Positions 24,568 through 33,657 are shown, counted from the first letter of the stretch. The stretch: 64,000 bases of DNA from Acidimicrobiales bacterium AG-414-N20 (GCA_003214465.1 QCLO01000003.1:1-64000), one strand, 5' to 3'. The notes: generated by a model not told the origin, from the sequence alone. Program-made: numbers and translations.

Positions 24568-26472
24568 TTAATTGTTTCCTTCCTGAATTCTGAGCTCTTC
24601 CTCAAGTGATTCCCAGAGACGCATTAGTTCAGAAGCATTGTCTCGCGCAGTTTCTTGCTCTATTACTAAAGCTTCAGCTTCTTTAGGATCTTTAAAGAGT
24701 TCAGGATCGTTGAGTTTTTCTTTTATCTCTAACAAATGGACTTCTGCTTTTTCCCACTTCTTTTCAATTTTTGTAAGTTCACGTTTTGTTTCACGAATCC
24801 CTCCATCGGCTTTTTTTGATTGTTTTTTATTTTCCTTAGAGCTCTGTTTCAAAGTATTTGTTTTTGTTTCATTCGGAGATGGATTCAAGATTTGATCAGG
24901 TACACCGGTGTGCAACACTGCTTTCGATTCGCGTACTTCGAGTAGATCATCTGCAACAGACCTTATGAGGTGTCGATCATGTGTAATCAGTATTACAGTC
25001 CCTGGGTAAGCGCTTATGGCATCTTCGAGCACGTCACAACTTGGTAGGTCAAGATGGTTAGTTGGTTCATCAAGAATAAGTAAATTTACGGGCATGCAAA
25101 GAGCCTTAGCGATCGCTAAACGAGTCTGTTCACCGCCTGAAAGGTTAGAAACGAGAGAGTCGACTGAGTCGCCTCTAAAACCAAAAGAAGCAAGATATGT
25201 CCGAAGATTTCTACCTGTCTCTTCGACTTGAGGAACTGTTCGGAGTTCCTCTAAGACAGTTTTTTTAGGGTCGAGTATCTCTGCTTGTAATTGATCAAAC
25301 CAAGACATATCAATATTTTTGCCGCGAAAAATATTCCCATTAGTTGGTTTAAGTTCTCCTGTAATTAGTCTGACCAAAGTAGTTTTACCAGCACCATTGG
25401 GTCCGACAACAGCGATTGTCTTGCCTCTTTCAATTGTAAAAGACAGATTTTCTAGAATCATCTGGTCTTCATAGCCGGCTTGCACTTCTTCAAATTCAAC
25501 AATCAGGCGAGAAGAGCGACGTGGTTCTGGGAAATCAAACTTGGTTTTAGCGTCTTCTTCAGTTTCAATTTCAATTTTTTCGAGTTTTTCTAAAGCTTTT
25601 ACTCGACTTTGTACTTGTTTAGCTTTTGAGGCCTTGTATCGAAATCGTTCAATAAATTTTTCAGTACCAGCTATTTCTTTTTTCTGTTGAGAAGCTAAAG
25701 ATTTCTGATACTCGATACGTTCTTCTCTTGCCAAAACAAACTCGCCGAAACTTCCAGCGTATTCAGTTGCGCGACCTGCAGAAATTTCAATAATCCGATT
25801 TGCTATTCCATCTATAAAGTCTCGATCGTGGCTAACGAATAAGAGCCCGTTGTTCCATTTTCCCAAGTAGGTTTCCAACCAAGTCACACTGTCCACATCT
25901 AAATGATTGGTTGGTTCATCAAGAACTAGAAGATCCGGTTTAGACAATAGAAGACGGGCCAGAGCGACCCGCATTTGCCAACCTCCTGAGAGTTCACCTA
26001 TATCACGGTCATGGTCACTAGTTGCAAAACCTAATCCAGACAGAAGGCGATGTGCTTCTGCTTCAATTGCATAACCTCCAATTTGCTCAAATCTTGATTG
26101 TGCTTCCCCGAATTCGGAAATAAGTTCTGATTTGTGTTCACTGTCAGCTTTTTCAAGCTCTGAGCTTAGTTTCTTTAACCGTGTCGTTAATTTGTTGATG
26201 TCGTCGGCTCCTGAGAGAACTTCCTGCAAAACATTTTTCCCTTTACTCGCTTGAAGTTCTTGCGGGAGGTAACCAATATTCATGTCTTGTGGCTTATGAA
26301 TTTCTCCTTCGTCGGCTTCTTGAAGACCAGTCAATATCTCCAATAAAGTCGTTTTTCCAGTTCCGTTGCTACCAATTAGTGCTATGCGACGGCTAGGTCC
26401 TAGTTGAAGGGAAACGTTTTTGAAGAGTATTCTCGGTCCAAAAGATTTAGTCAATCCAGAAGCGGTCAGCAC
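24568..26472 (-). CDS. ABC-F family ATPase (Uup-like, with C-terminal coiled coil)
   Basis: This soluble protein has two ABC domains in one chain and no membrane segments. Walker A motifs are GSNGTGKTT and GPNGAGKTT, signatures LSGGWQMR and LSGGEQTR, and Walker B motifs LLVLDEPTNHLD and LLILDEPTNHLD. The linker between domains is charged, and the last 90 residues (KKADGGIRETKRELTKIEKKWEKAE onwards, read in part) form a coiled coil typical of the Uup branch. ABC-F proteins act on ribosomes or, for Uup, on DNA/ribosome stress. The start is GTG at 26472. Its role here is general housekeeping. Confidence 0.9.
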   Translation of the reverse strand: MLTASGLTKSFGPRILFKNVSLQLGPSRRIALIGSNGTGKTTLLEILTGLQEADEGEIHKPQDMNIGYLPQELQASKGKNVLQEVLSGADDINKLTTRLKKLSSELEKADSEHKSELISEFGEAQSRFEQIGGYAIEAEAHRLLSGLGFATSDHDRDIGELSGGWQMRVALARLLLSKPDLLVLDEPTNHLDVDSVTWLETYLGKWNNGLLFVSHDRDFIDGIANRIIEISAGRATEYAGSFGEFVLAREERIEYQKSLASQQKKEIAGTEKFIERFRYKASKAKQVQSRVKALEKLEKIEIETEEDAKTKFDFPEPRRSSRLIVEFEEVQAGYEDQMILENLSFTIERGKTIAVVGPNGAGKTTLVRLITGELKPTNGNIFRGKNIDMSWFDQLQAEILDPKKTVLEELRTVPQVEETGRNLRTYLASFGFRGDSVDSLVSNLSGGEQTRLAIAKALCMPVNLLILDEPTNHLDLPSCDVLEDAISAYPGTVILITHDRHLIRSVADDLLEVRESKAVLHTGVPDQILNPSPNETKTNTLKQSSKENKKQSKKADGGIRETKRELTKIEKKWEKAEVHLLEIKEKLNDPELFKDPKEAEALVIEQETARDNASELMRLWESLEEELRIQEGNN

Positions 26473-26517
26473 ATGAGTGAGACTACATCCTAGAAAGCCA
26501 CAGAAGTAGCAGTAGGG

Positions 26518-27453
26518 TTAATTACCCTCAGAATTCCACCTGACAACTGCAGCGGCTGAAGTCATTCCCGCACCAAATCCGACGAGAAGCAATAAGTCAT
26601 CTTGCTTAACTCGACCTGAGTCGATTGAATCTATAAGAGCTAAAGGAATAGAAGCAGCAGAGGTGTTCCCTGTTTTATCCATTACTAAGGCTGCTTTTTC
26701 ATTCGCGATCCCGAGGCGTTTCATAGCAGCGTCGATGATGCGAACATTTGCTTGGTGGGGAACAACAAGTGAAATATCATCACTTGTCACTCCGGCTTTT
26801 TCCATTGCCGTATTGGCGGCATTTTCCATAGCAATGACAGCACGACGAAAAACCTCTTGTCCATGCATTACGATTTTTCCACCATGTTCACAATAGAGAA
26901 GGTCAGCAGCAGAACCATCAGCCATGAGATCCCAGCCGAGAAAACATGGTTGATCTGAAGTTCTTTCTATAACAACTGCCCCTGCACCGTCACCGAATAG
27001 AACACAGGTTGTTCTATCTTCCCAATCTGTAAATGTACTTAGGGAATCACTTCCAATTAGCAGAATCTTTTCCATTCCACTATCAGCAAATTGCATTGCG
27101 GTAACAAGTCCATAAACAAAACCGGAGCATGCGGCATTTAGATCGAAAGCTCCGCAGGATAAACCAAGATTATTTTGCACAATAGAAGAAGTAGCAGGCA
27201 CGACCTTGTCAGCGGTCGTGGTGGCAAGGATAAATAGGTCTATCTCATCAGGTTTGACTCCAGCTTTTTCTAAAGCGGCTTTCCCAGCATTAGTAGACAT
27301 TTCGCTTACTTTCCCATCAATATGTCGAGAGGAAATTCCACTTCGTTCTTTGATCCATTCATCTGAAGTGTCAACCATTTGCGATAGTTCATCATTTGTA
27401 AGGATTCTTTCAGGAAGATCTATAGCCCATCCTGTAATTCGCCCAAATGCCAT
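26518..27453 (-). CDS. fabH: Beta-ketoacyl-ACP synthase III family protein (FabH)
   Basis: This enzyme class condenses acetyl-CoA or branched acyl-CoA with malonyl-ACP to start fatty acid synthesis. The catalytic triad is visible: Cys109 in NAACSGFVYG, His in VVPHQANVRIIDAA and Asn in KTGNTSAASIPLAL. GAGGGG sits before the ATG. Length 311, normal. No other fatty acid synthesis genes are next to it (ABC-F and a divergent CysQ-like gene flank it), so it could also serve a specialised condensation. The FabH family is clear; the physiological primer is not. Confidence 0.9.
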   Translation of the reverse strand: MAFGRITGWAIDLPERILTNDELSQMVDTSDEWIKERSGISSRHIDGKVSEMSTNAGKAALEKAGVKPDEIDLFILATTTADKVVPATSSIVQNNLGLSCGAFDLNAACSGFVYGLVTAMQFADSGMEKILLIGSDSLSTFTDWEDRTTCVLFGDGAGAVVIERTSDQPCFLGWDLMADGSAADLLYCEHGGKIVMHGQEVFRRAVIAMENAANTAMEKAGVTSDDISLVVPHQANVRIIDAAMKRLGIANEKAALVMDKTGNTSAASIPLALIDSIDSGRVKQDDLLLLVGFGAGMTSAAAVVRWNSEGN

Positions 27454-27558
27454 TTTGAACCCCTCAACTAAAATTTTTCTAAATGACTTGTAATAAAGGT
27501 AGCGCTTAAAACCCTAAAGATGTGTTTCTCTCTTTTTTGCGACTAGGGTCAGTCAGTT

Positions 27559-28296
27559 ATGAACGACCATGAAATAGCAGGTCTTTTAGCACGAGAAGCT
27601 GGAGAGCTTCTTTTAGAGCTGAGAGAAAAAGGCTTGGACAAAGGAGTTTCCGGCTATCAGCTGCAGGTGATAGCAGACCGCGAAGCTCACTTGCATATAA
27701 GTAAAAGGTTGAATGAGTTATGTCCTGAAGATTTTTTGTTATCAGAAGAAGGACGGGATGATAAGGCTCGTTTAGAAGCCGAAAGAGTATGGATCGTTGA
27801 TCCTCTTGACGGCACACAAGATTATGGACGTATGGGAAGTATTGAATGGGCAGTTCATGTCGCTTTAGTGTCGGGAGGTCAACCTTTAGCCGGAGCAGTT
27901 AATTTGCCTGCTATAGGGACTCTTTATGGGACGCTTCAAACTCCGACAAAGCAGGATTCTGTTAATAATCCTCCTGTTGTCATAACTAGTCGCTCTCAGT
28001 GGGGGGAAGCGGAAGCGGTTGCAGCCTCTATAGGAGGAGTAGTTCGTTCAGTTGGTTCAGCTGGAGTTAAGGCTATGGCTGTTGTAGGTGGAACTGCTGA
28101 TATTTATGTACACCCTTCAGGTCTGTACGAATGGGATGTATGTGCTCCGGCTGCAGTAGCTGCATCTGCTGGACTGGATGTAAGCGGAGTAGATGGTTCT
28201 TTTTTAACATACAACAAAGAAAGGCCAGTAGTTCCTGGTCTTTTAATAAGCAAGCCTGAATACACAGCAGCGGCTTTAGATGCATTGCATTACTGA
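27559..28296 (+). CDS. cysQ: Inositol monophosphatase family / 3'(2'),5'-bisphosphate nucleotidase (CysQ-like)
   Basis: This is a magnesium-dependent phosphatase. It has the metal-binding glutamates in LLSEEGRDD, the motif VWIVDPLDGTQDYGR and the late motif LYEWDVCAPAAVAASAGL (WDxCAP). CysQ enzymes hydrolyse the 3'-phosphoadenosine phosphate formed during sulfur assimilation, and actinobacterial versions can also act on inositol phosphates. Length 245 suits CysQ. It is followed by the cobalamin riboswitch, so it is not part of the B12 operon. Confidence 0.85.
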   Translation: MNDHEIAGLLAREAGELLLELREKGLDKGVSGYQLQVIADREAHLHISKRLNELCPEDFLLSEEGRDDKARLEAERVWIVDPLDGTQDYGRMGSIEWAVHVALVSGGQPLAGAVNLPAIGTLYGTLQTPTKQDSVNNPPVVITSRSQWGEAEAVAASIGGVVRSVGSAGVKAMAVVGGTADIYVHPSGLYEWDVCAPAAVAASAGLDVSGVDGSFLTYNKERPVVPGLLISKPEYTAAALDALHY

Positions 28297-28320
28297 AAAA
28301 CGTTAAGAAAGTTATTTTTC

Positions 28321-28425
28321 ACGGTATTCTGGGTGATCTGCAATTAAGAAGACGGTTGGAATCCGTCACTGTCCCGCAACTGTGTTCCTCGTCGAGGTAA
28401 GTCAGACCTAAGAGCAGGAAATAGT
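28321..28425 (+). promoter_or_regulatory. Cobalamin riboswitch
   Basis: The aptamer core is clear. The conserved segment CACTGTCCCGCAACTGTG lies around 28367-28384, and the 3' B12-box portion AAGTCAGACCTAAGAGCAGG at 28399-28418. A CTGC at 28338-28341 can pair with GCAG at 28414-28417, closing the junction, and a GACGG/CCGTC pair spans the P4-like arm. It lies directly upstream of a BtuFCD-Cob operon. Binding of adenosylcobalamin should reduce expression of the operon. Confidence 0.92.
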
Positions 28426-28435
28426 AAAACCATAA

Positions 28436-28500
28436 GTTCCCGCGGAGGAACGGTTAAGGATTGAAGTTTCTTTTCCCAACCGTGACTTAGGGGAGGAGGA
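28436..28500 (+). promoter_or_regulatory. Riboswitch expression platform with purine-rich ribosome site
   Basis: After the aptamer comes a GTTCC/GGAAC hairpin (28436-28451), then a CGGTT/AACCG pair (28451-28455 with 28478-28482), then the ribosome site GGGAGGAGGA (28491-28500) just before ATG 28504. No T-run follows either hairpin, so control is more likely at translation initiation than by transcription termination. CTCC-type sequence in the aptamer (TTCCTC, 28385-28390) could pair with the ribosome site. The pairing is inferred by eye. Confidence 0.55.
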
Positions 28501-28503
28501 ATA

Positions 28504-29382
28504 ATGAAATTAAAAAGCAATCTAATAGCATTTTTAGGGGTTCTCTGCCTCATAAGCGTTTCTTGCAGTTCAGACAGTTCTAATGAACAAGTTTCTGTTT
28601 CGGGAGGATCTGAAAGTGTTGAGGTGGCAGAGAGGATTATTTCACTGTCCCCAACAGCCACTGAAATACTTTTTGCAATAGGTGCAGGAGAACAAGTGGT
28701 CGCTGTTGATGATCAGTCAAATTTTCCAAGTAATGCTCCAGTAACAGATCTTTCTGGCTACACCCCAAATGTTGAAGCAATTGCTGCTTATGATCCGGAT
28801 TTAGTAGTTACTTCCTATGATCCAGGTGATTTGGTGGATGGATTGAATGTTCTTGGTATTAAACCCCTCATACAAAGTGCGGCAATGACACTAGAAGACA
28901 CATATTCTCAAATCATTGAATTGGGAGAATTAACTGGGCATTCTAAGGAAGCTGAAAAGTTAAATAAAGAAATTCAGTCAAGCGTGTCTTCTGTTACTCC
29001 ATCAGGCAATGGTTTAACTTATTATCACGAGGTTGATAACACCCTGTATTCAACAACTTCTAAAACATTTTTGGGTCAACTTTATGATTTGCTAGGTCTT
29101 GTCAATATCGCCGACCCTGCTGATGAAGATGGTTTTGGGTGGCCACAGCTCTCAAGTGAGTTTATCGTTGACACAGATCCTGACTTGATTTTCCTTGCGG
29201 ATGCTGATTTGGGTGAGAGTCCTCAAACGGTTTCAAGCAGACCGGGATGGAGTTCCATGCAGGCTGTTACTGAAGGAAGGATCATAGTTTTAGATACGGA
29301 TATTGCTAGCAGGTGGGGACCTCGTGTAGTGGACTTTTTAGAACAGGTAGAGTCAGCCATTGAGTCACTTAATCTCGATTAA
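28504..29382 (+). CDS. btuF: Corrinoid ABC transporter substrate-binding lipoprotein (BtuF-like)
   Basis: The N-terminus is a lipoprotein signal (LIAFLGVLCLISVSC), so the mature protein is anchored at the cell surface by a lipidated cysteine. The rest is a class III binding fold: RIISLSPTATEILFAIGAG, VDDQSNFP, VEAIAAYDPDLVVTSYDPG and the C-terminal WSSMQAVTEGRIIVLD are standard BtuF/FepB patterns. Its place directly after a cobalamin riboswitch and before BtuC/BtuD genes assigns it to vitamin B12 or cobinamide uptake. Length 292. Confidence 0.9.
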   Translation: MKLKSNLIAFLGVLCLISVSCSSDSSNEQVSVSGGSESVEVAERIISLSPTATEILFAIGAGEQVVAVDDQSNFPSNAPVTDLSGYTPNVEAIAAYDPDLVVTSYDPGDLVDGLNVLGIKPLIQSAAMTLEDTYSQIIELGELTGHSKEAEKLNKEIQSSVSSVTPSGNGLTYYHEVDNTLYSTTSKTFLGQLYDLLGLVNIADPADEDGFGWPQLSSEFIVDTDPDLIFLADADLGESPQTVSSRPGWSSMQAVTEGRIIVLDTDIASRWGPRVVDFLEQVESAIESLNLD

Positions 29383-29406
29383 GATCCAATCCTTCTGGAA
29401 GTTGTT

Positions 29407-30462
29407 TTGAGAAAAGACAATCTAAAAGCAACTAGTTCTTATGTTCGCACTTCATGGTTAGCGATTGGGGTTTTATCAGTCATTATCTCTGGAATGGCAG
29501 GCGTCTTGTTTGGGCCTTCAAACGTGGGGTCAATGTCTATTTTGAAAGAGCTAGTAGATCATTTACCATTCTTTGAAATTGATTCCGGTTTAAGTGATAG
29601 ACACCAAGCTATTATCTGGCAAATTAGATTACCGCGTGTTGTATTAGGTCTTTTAGTAGGAGCGATGCTTGCCGCGGCCGGTGGTACTTATCAAGGTGTT
29701 TTTAGAAATCCTCTTGCGGACCCATATGTTCTGGGAGTAGCTGCGGGAGCGGGATTCGGTGCTACTTTAGCAATCGTTAGCGGGGTAGGAGATGGGTCTG
29801 GTTTCTTGGATCCAGTTCCCTTGGCTGCTTTTATCGGAGCTCTTCTAGCGGTCTTGTTGACTTATTCGATTGGTGCCGCTGGTGGACGACTCGGATCCGT
29901 AACTAGTTTGGTTTTGGCGGGAGTAGCAGTTGCAAGTTTTTTCACAGCTGTTCAAACTTTTGTACAGCAAAAAAATGCCGACACAATTAGGCAAGTATAT
30001 TTCTTTATTCTTGGTCAACTAAGAGTTGCCGGATGGGATGTGGTGCTTCTACTGCTTCCCTATGTCACGATTTGCTTATTGGTTATTTTGCTTATCCGGA
30101 GAAGATTGGATGCTTTGGGTGTAGGCGAAAAAGAAGCAACTTCTTTGGGGCTTAATGTGAAAAGACTTCGAGTAATTAGTGTTCTCGTGTCATCACTTGG
30201 TACGGCAGCTGTTGTCTCGGTTAGCGGTCTTATAGGTTTCGTGGGAATAATCGTTCCGCATACGATTCGATTGATCTTTGGTTTCAGCTACAGGGTAATT
30301 CTCCCTCTTTCAATTCTTTTTGGAGGGGCATTTTTAGTTTTGACGGACTTAGCTTCAAGAATGATTTTACAGCCCGTAGAAATACCTATTGGCGTGGTTA
30401 CTGCCTTTTTAGGAGCGCCTTTCTTTGTTATGGTTTTGCGGACCACAAGGGGCACAAGATGA
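29407..30462 (+). CDS. btuC: Corrinoid ABC transporter permease (BtuC / FecCD family)
   Basis: This is a polytopic FecCD-type permease, about ten membrane segments in 351 residues. Family motifs include IIWQIRLPRVVLGLLVGAMLAAAGGTYQG (read in part: RLPRVVLGLLVGA), GVFRNPLADPYVLGVAAGAGFGA, and GLIGFVGIIVPHTIRLIFG, which contacts the ATPase. TTG at 29407 is taken as the start because a GGAAG site lies about eight bases upstream. The last four bases overlap the ATPase gene (ATGA). Confidence 0.9.
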   Translation: MRKDNLKATSSYVRTSWLAIGVLSVIISGMAGVLFGPSNVGSMSILKELVDHLPFFEIDSGLSDRHQAIIWQIRLPRVVLGLLVGAMLAAAGGTYQGVFRNPLADPYVLGVAAGAGFGATLAIVSGVGDGSGFLDPVPLAAFIGALLAVLLTYSIGAAGGRLGSVTSLVLAGVAVASFFTAVQTFVQQKNADTIRQVYFFILGQLRVAGWDVVLLLLPYVTICLLVILLIRRRLDALGVGEKEATSLGLNVKRLRVISVLVSSLGTAAVVSVSGLIGFVGIIVPHTIRLIFGFSYRVILPLSILFGGAFLVLTDLASRMILQPVEIPIGVVTAFLGAPFFVMVLRTTRGTR

Positions 30463-31259
30463 ATTCAATTTATTGCCAGAATCTTGAAGTTGCCTATAAC
30501 GGGAATGCGGTCATCAGCGATCTTGATCTAAAAGTTTCTTCAGGAACTTGGACTACGGTAATCGGACCAAACGGGGCTGGGAAAAGTAGTCTGATGCATG
30601 CAATATTAGGACTTGTTCCTTCCAAGGGATCTATTCAAATTTCCGGTGATGAAGTTTCCAATTTATCTCTTACAAATCTTGCCAAAAAAGTAGCTTTTGT
30701 CCCGCAAGAACCAGTAATTCCTGATGGAATGAAAGTTTTTGATTATGTTTTGTTAGGAAGAATCCATAATTTGGGGTTTTTTGCTGCTGAGAGCTCTGTT
30801 GACATAGACATTGCTGAAGATATTTTAAAAAAACTAGATGCTTATCATTTGATCGACAGAGTTGTAGACACGCTCTCTGGAGGGGAACGTCAGAGGATCG
30901 TACTTGCACGAGCTTTAACTCAAAAGTCACCTATTTTGATTCTAGATGAGCCTACGACAGCTCTTGATATCAGCCATCAACATGAGTTTTTGAATTTGAT
31001 AGATGAATTTTGTATAAAAGAAAATTTGACAGTGCTAGCAGTTATGCATGACTTGACTTCCGCGGGTAGGTATGGCGACCGTGTTGCCCTTTTATCAAAA
31101 GGTCGTATAGAGGTAGAAGGTATTGCTGAAGAGGTAATTACATCAGAAATTATAAATAGATATTTTAATACAGAAGTTCGAGTCATTAATGACGAGGGAG
31201 GCCCCGTAGTTGTGCCATCGACTAACTCTTACTTGAGGAGACGAAATAATGGAAAATGA
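30459..31259 (+). CDS. btuD: Corrinoid ABC transporter ATPase (BtuD-like)
   Basis: This ABC ATPase has Walker A GPNGAGKSS, Q-loop FVPQEPVIPDGMKVFDYVLLGR, signature LSGGERQR, Walker B ILILDEPTTALD and H-loop VMHDLTS. The class matches siderophore/B12 importers. It overlaps the permease gene by four bases and the following adenosyltransferase gene by 11 bases, so the operon is tightly coupled. Confidence 0.9.
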   Translation: MNSIYCQNLEVAYNGNAVISDLDLKVSSGTWTTVIGPNGAGKSSLMHAILGLVPSKGSIQISGDEVSNLSLTNLAKKVAFVPQEPVIPDGMKVFDYVLLGRIHNLGFFAAESSVDIDIAEDILKKLDAYHLIDRVVDTLSGGERQRIVLARALTQKSPILILDEPTTALDISHQHEFLNLIDEFCIKENLTVLAVMHDLTSAGRYGDRVALLSKGRIEVEGIAEEVITSEIINRYFNTEVRVINDEGGPVVVPSTNSYLRRRNNGK

Positions 31260-31815
31260 ACCGCCCACAAAGCAACCTGATCATTCTGAAATTGAACGTT
31301 TGAAAAGTCTAGTCATTGTCAATACAGGTGATGGTAAAGGAAAATCAACTTCTGCTTTTGGTGTTATTTTTAGAGCTCTTGGAAGAGATTGGGATACCGC
31401 TGTTATCCAATTTTTAAAATCAGGAAAATGGAAAACTGGTGAAACGGCGATGGCGAAAAAACTTGGCGTTGATTGGTGGGAAATAGGCGAAGGCTTCACT
31501 TGGGATTCAGATGATTTAGATGAAGATCAGGCGATTGCACTTGAAGCATGGAAACAGGCATGTGAAGTAATAGAAAATGGTAGACACAGGCTCCTTGTTC
31601 TAGATGAAATTACCTATCCAATTAACTGGGGTTGGATACCGGAAGACGAAGTTATCGATGCTGTTAGAAATAGGCCTGAAAATATGAATATCATTTTGAC
31701 AGGCAGAGATGCGTCGGACTCTCTCATAAAGTTGTCCGACACTGTTACTGAAATGAAAAAAGTTAAACACGTTTACGACAAAGGTGTTTTAGCAAAAAAA
31801 GGTATTGACTACTGA
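31249..31815 (+). CDS. cobO: Cob(I)yrinic acid a,c-diamide adenosyltransferase (CobO/CobA type)
   Basis: This enzyme transfers the adenosyl group from ATP to reduced corrinoids. It shows the unusual P-loop NTGDGKGKSTSAFG, then AVIQFLKSGKWKTGE, LLVLDEITYPINWGW and LTGRDAS, which are conserved in CobO/CobA/BtuR proteins. At 188 residues it has the family length. Its presence lets the cell adenosylate imported cobinamide or cobalamin. It overlaps the neighbours on both sides. Confidence 0.93.
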   Translation: MENEPPTKQPDHSEIERLKSLVIVNTGDGKGKSTSAFGVIFRALGRDWDTAVIQFLKSGKWKTGETAMAKKLGVDWWEIGEGFTWDSDDLDEDQAIALEAWKQACEVIENGRHRLLVLDEITYPINWGWIPEDEVIDAVRNRPENMNIILTGRDASDSLIKLSDTVTEMKKVKHVYDKGVLAKKGIDY

Positions 31816-32348
31816 TGCTTGTTGTTCTAACTGGTGGAGCTAGAAGCGGAAAATCTAGAGTAGCTATGAAAATTGCTTTGTCAAATACAACTAATCCATC
31901 TCTTATCGCAACAGCTGAAGCAGGCGAAGATGAAGAAATGCTGGAAAGAATTGAAATACATCGATCCAGTCGTACATCTGCATGGAATGTGATAGAAGAG
32001 CCACTTGAAATAAGTAAATCACTAGGGGATCTTGACCCAAGTGCAGTTGTTGTAATTGATTGTATTAGCTTTTGGATTTCTAATCAGATTGAAGACTCCT
32101 CTGACGAAGAGGTCTTCTCAATGCTTGACGATTTAATTCGTGTTTCTAACGAGCGTTCTGGACTTACTATTTTGGTTACCAACGAAGTTGGTTCGGGTAT
32201 AGTTCCCATTTCGTTTTTAGGTAGAAGATTTCGTGACCTTTTGGGATTTGTTAATCAAAAGCTTGTTGAAAATGCAGACCGCTCCTTTTTTATAGTTGCT
32301 GGAAAAAAAATCCCTCTAGATGATTTAGATTATGACATCGCAGATTAA
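31815..32348 (+). CDS. cobU: Adenosylcobinamide kinase / guanylyltransferase (CobU/CobP)
   Basis: This bifunctional enzyme phosphorylates adenosylcobinamide and then attaches GMP. The N-terminal P-loop LTGGARSGKSRVA is diagnostic, followed by a His-containing RIEIHRSSR segment matching the guanylylated histidine region, VVVIDCISFWISNQ and ILVTNEVGSGIVP. Length 177. Translation restarts in a one-base overlap (TGATG). It acts between CobO and CobS in nucleotide-loop assembly. Confidence 0.93.
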   Translation: MLVVLTGGARSGKSRVAMKIALSNTTNPSLIATAEAGEDEEMLERIEIHRSSRTSAWNVIEEPLEISKSLGDLDPSAVVVIDCISFWISNQIEDSSDEEVFSMLDDLIRVSNERSGLTILVTNEVGSGIVPISFLGRRFRDLLGFVNQKLVENADRSFFIVAGKKIPLDDLDYDIAD

Positions 32349-32369
32349 TTTTGAAGAGCGGAGGGTTTC

Positions 32370-33122
32370 TTGACAAATCTTCGCTTAGCACTATCTTTTC
32401 TCACACGCCTTCCTGGTGGAATCCATCCGTCAAATCAAAGCGACCTTGGGTCTTCAGTCCCGTGGTTTCCAGTTGTTGGAGTGTTTATAGGTCTTATTAG
32501 CGGGAGTTTTTTCTGGTTCTTAATTTTATTTATGCCTCCATTAGTGGCTTCAGTATTAGCAATCGGTTTTTCTATTTTTGTAACAGGTGCGTTTCATGAG
32601 GACGGGTTAGCTGACACTTTCGATTCTTTTGGGGCGTTTAATACAGAACGAAGACTAGAGATTATGAAGGATTCTCGTATTGGGACTTTCGGAACTCTAG
32701 CTCTTTTAATCAATGTGACAGTGAGTGTTGCAGCACTCGCATCTTTAGAAGGTAAAGAGGGTTTTCTAGCAATAATTTTGGCCCATAGTTTGAGTCGAGT
32801 GGCCTCGATTATTGTTCTGACTATCGTTAAGCCTGCTAAACAAGAAGGTCTTGGTAGCAGCTATTCTTTATTTTCTTCTCGTTTAAAGGTAGTTCTAGTT
32901 ACCTCTTTTTTTATTTTGCTTTCATCAAGTCTGGGTCTGTTTGGTTTGATTTCATCAGCGGCTATTTTATTGATTGCTTTTTCTTCTAAACCCATAGCGG
33001 TTAGTAAATTCGGAGGTACTACGGGGGACTTTTTAGGCGCAGTTCAACAAATCGCAAACGCAACTGTTCTTGTAATAGCATCGGCAACTTTTTCTAATCA
33101 AATTGGACTATGGCTAATTTAG
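32370..33122 (+). CDS. cobS: Adenosylcobinamide-GDP ribazoletransferase (CobS)
   Basis: CobS joins adenosylcobinamide-GDP with alpha-ribazole (phosphate) at the membrane. The hallmark motif is present as TGAFHEDGLADTFDSFG, along with LSFLTRLPGG at the N-terminus and MKDSRIGTFGTLALL. The protein is hydrophobic with several membrane segments, 250 residues. TTG at 32370 is used, supported by GGAGGG upstream. It overlaps the phosphatase gene by 13 bases. Confidence 0.92.
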   Translation: MTNLRLALSFLTRLPGGIHPSNQSDLGSSVPWFPVVGVFIGLISGSFFWFLILFMPPLVASVLAIGFSIFVTGAFHEDGLADTFDSFGAFNTERRLEIMKDSRIGTFGTLALLINVTVSVAALASLEGKEGFLAIILAHSLSRVASIIVLTIVKPAKQEGLGSSYSLFSSRLKVVLVTSFFILLSSSLGLFGLISSAAILLIAFSSKPIAVSKFGGTTGDFLGAVQQIANATVLVIASATFSNQIGLWLI

Positions 33123-33619
33123 ACCTTTGCCTTGTTCGTCACGGCTCAACCGATTGGACTGAGCAATCTAGATTTTGTGGTTGGAGCGACATTGGGCTTT
33201 CGAGTCTTGGGAAACTAGAAGTTGAGTCTTTAAAAAAAAATATTGACCCTAATTTTTTCGACATGGTTTTTTCATCTGATCTATCTAGATGTCTAGAGAC
33301 TGCCGACATAATAGGTTCTAATCCACAAGTTGATAGTCGGCTTAGGGAGGTTTTTTTTGGTAAATTCGAAGGTTTAACTTGGAAAGAACTTGACGATGAC
33401 GAGCGTAAAGTTTTTTTAGACGTAGAAAATTTTAGATTTCCAGCGGGTGAGTCTCATTCTGATTTTAATAACCGAATAAAAGATTTTCTTTTTTCTTTAG
33501 AAGATGGAAGCCACCTTTTGATTACTCACGGCGGAGTTATAAGGCTTATTCTAAATCTTTACGCTAGGGACGTCCCGGTACCTCCTGGAGGGTTTGTGGA
33601 AATAAGTTTAGAACTCTGA
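33110..33619 (+). CDS. cobC: Alpha-ribazole phosphatase-like histidine phosphatase (CobC)
   Basis: This is a histidine phosphatase superfamily member with the catalytic motif LVRHGSTDWTEQSRFCGWSDIGLS and the second histidine in LITHGGVIRLIL. In B12 synthesis CobC removes the phosphate from alpha-ribazole phosphate or from cobalamin phosphate. The assignment rests on its position, overlapping the end of cobS by 13 bases in a B12 operon. Length 169, slightly short but complete. It is the last gene of the riboswitch-controlled set. Confidence 0.82.
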   Translation: MANLDLCLVRHGSTDWTEQSRFCGWSDIGLSSLGKLEVESLKKNIDPNFFDMVFSSDLSRCLETADIIGSNPQVDSRLREVFFGKFEGLTWKELDDDERKVFLDVENFRFPAGESHSDFNNRIKDFLFSLEDGSHLLITHGGVIRLILNLYARDVPVPPGGFVEISLEL

Positions 33620-33657
33620 AGTAGTGAAAATTTTCAGTTCTTTTGTATGGTTTTCTT

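Noticed and set aside
28297-28320. Possible terminator between cysQ and the riboswitch
   Set aside because: The AAAAACG...TTATTTTT sequence does not form a convincing GC stem.
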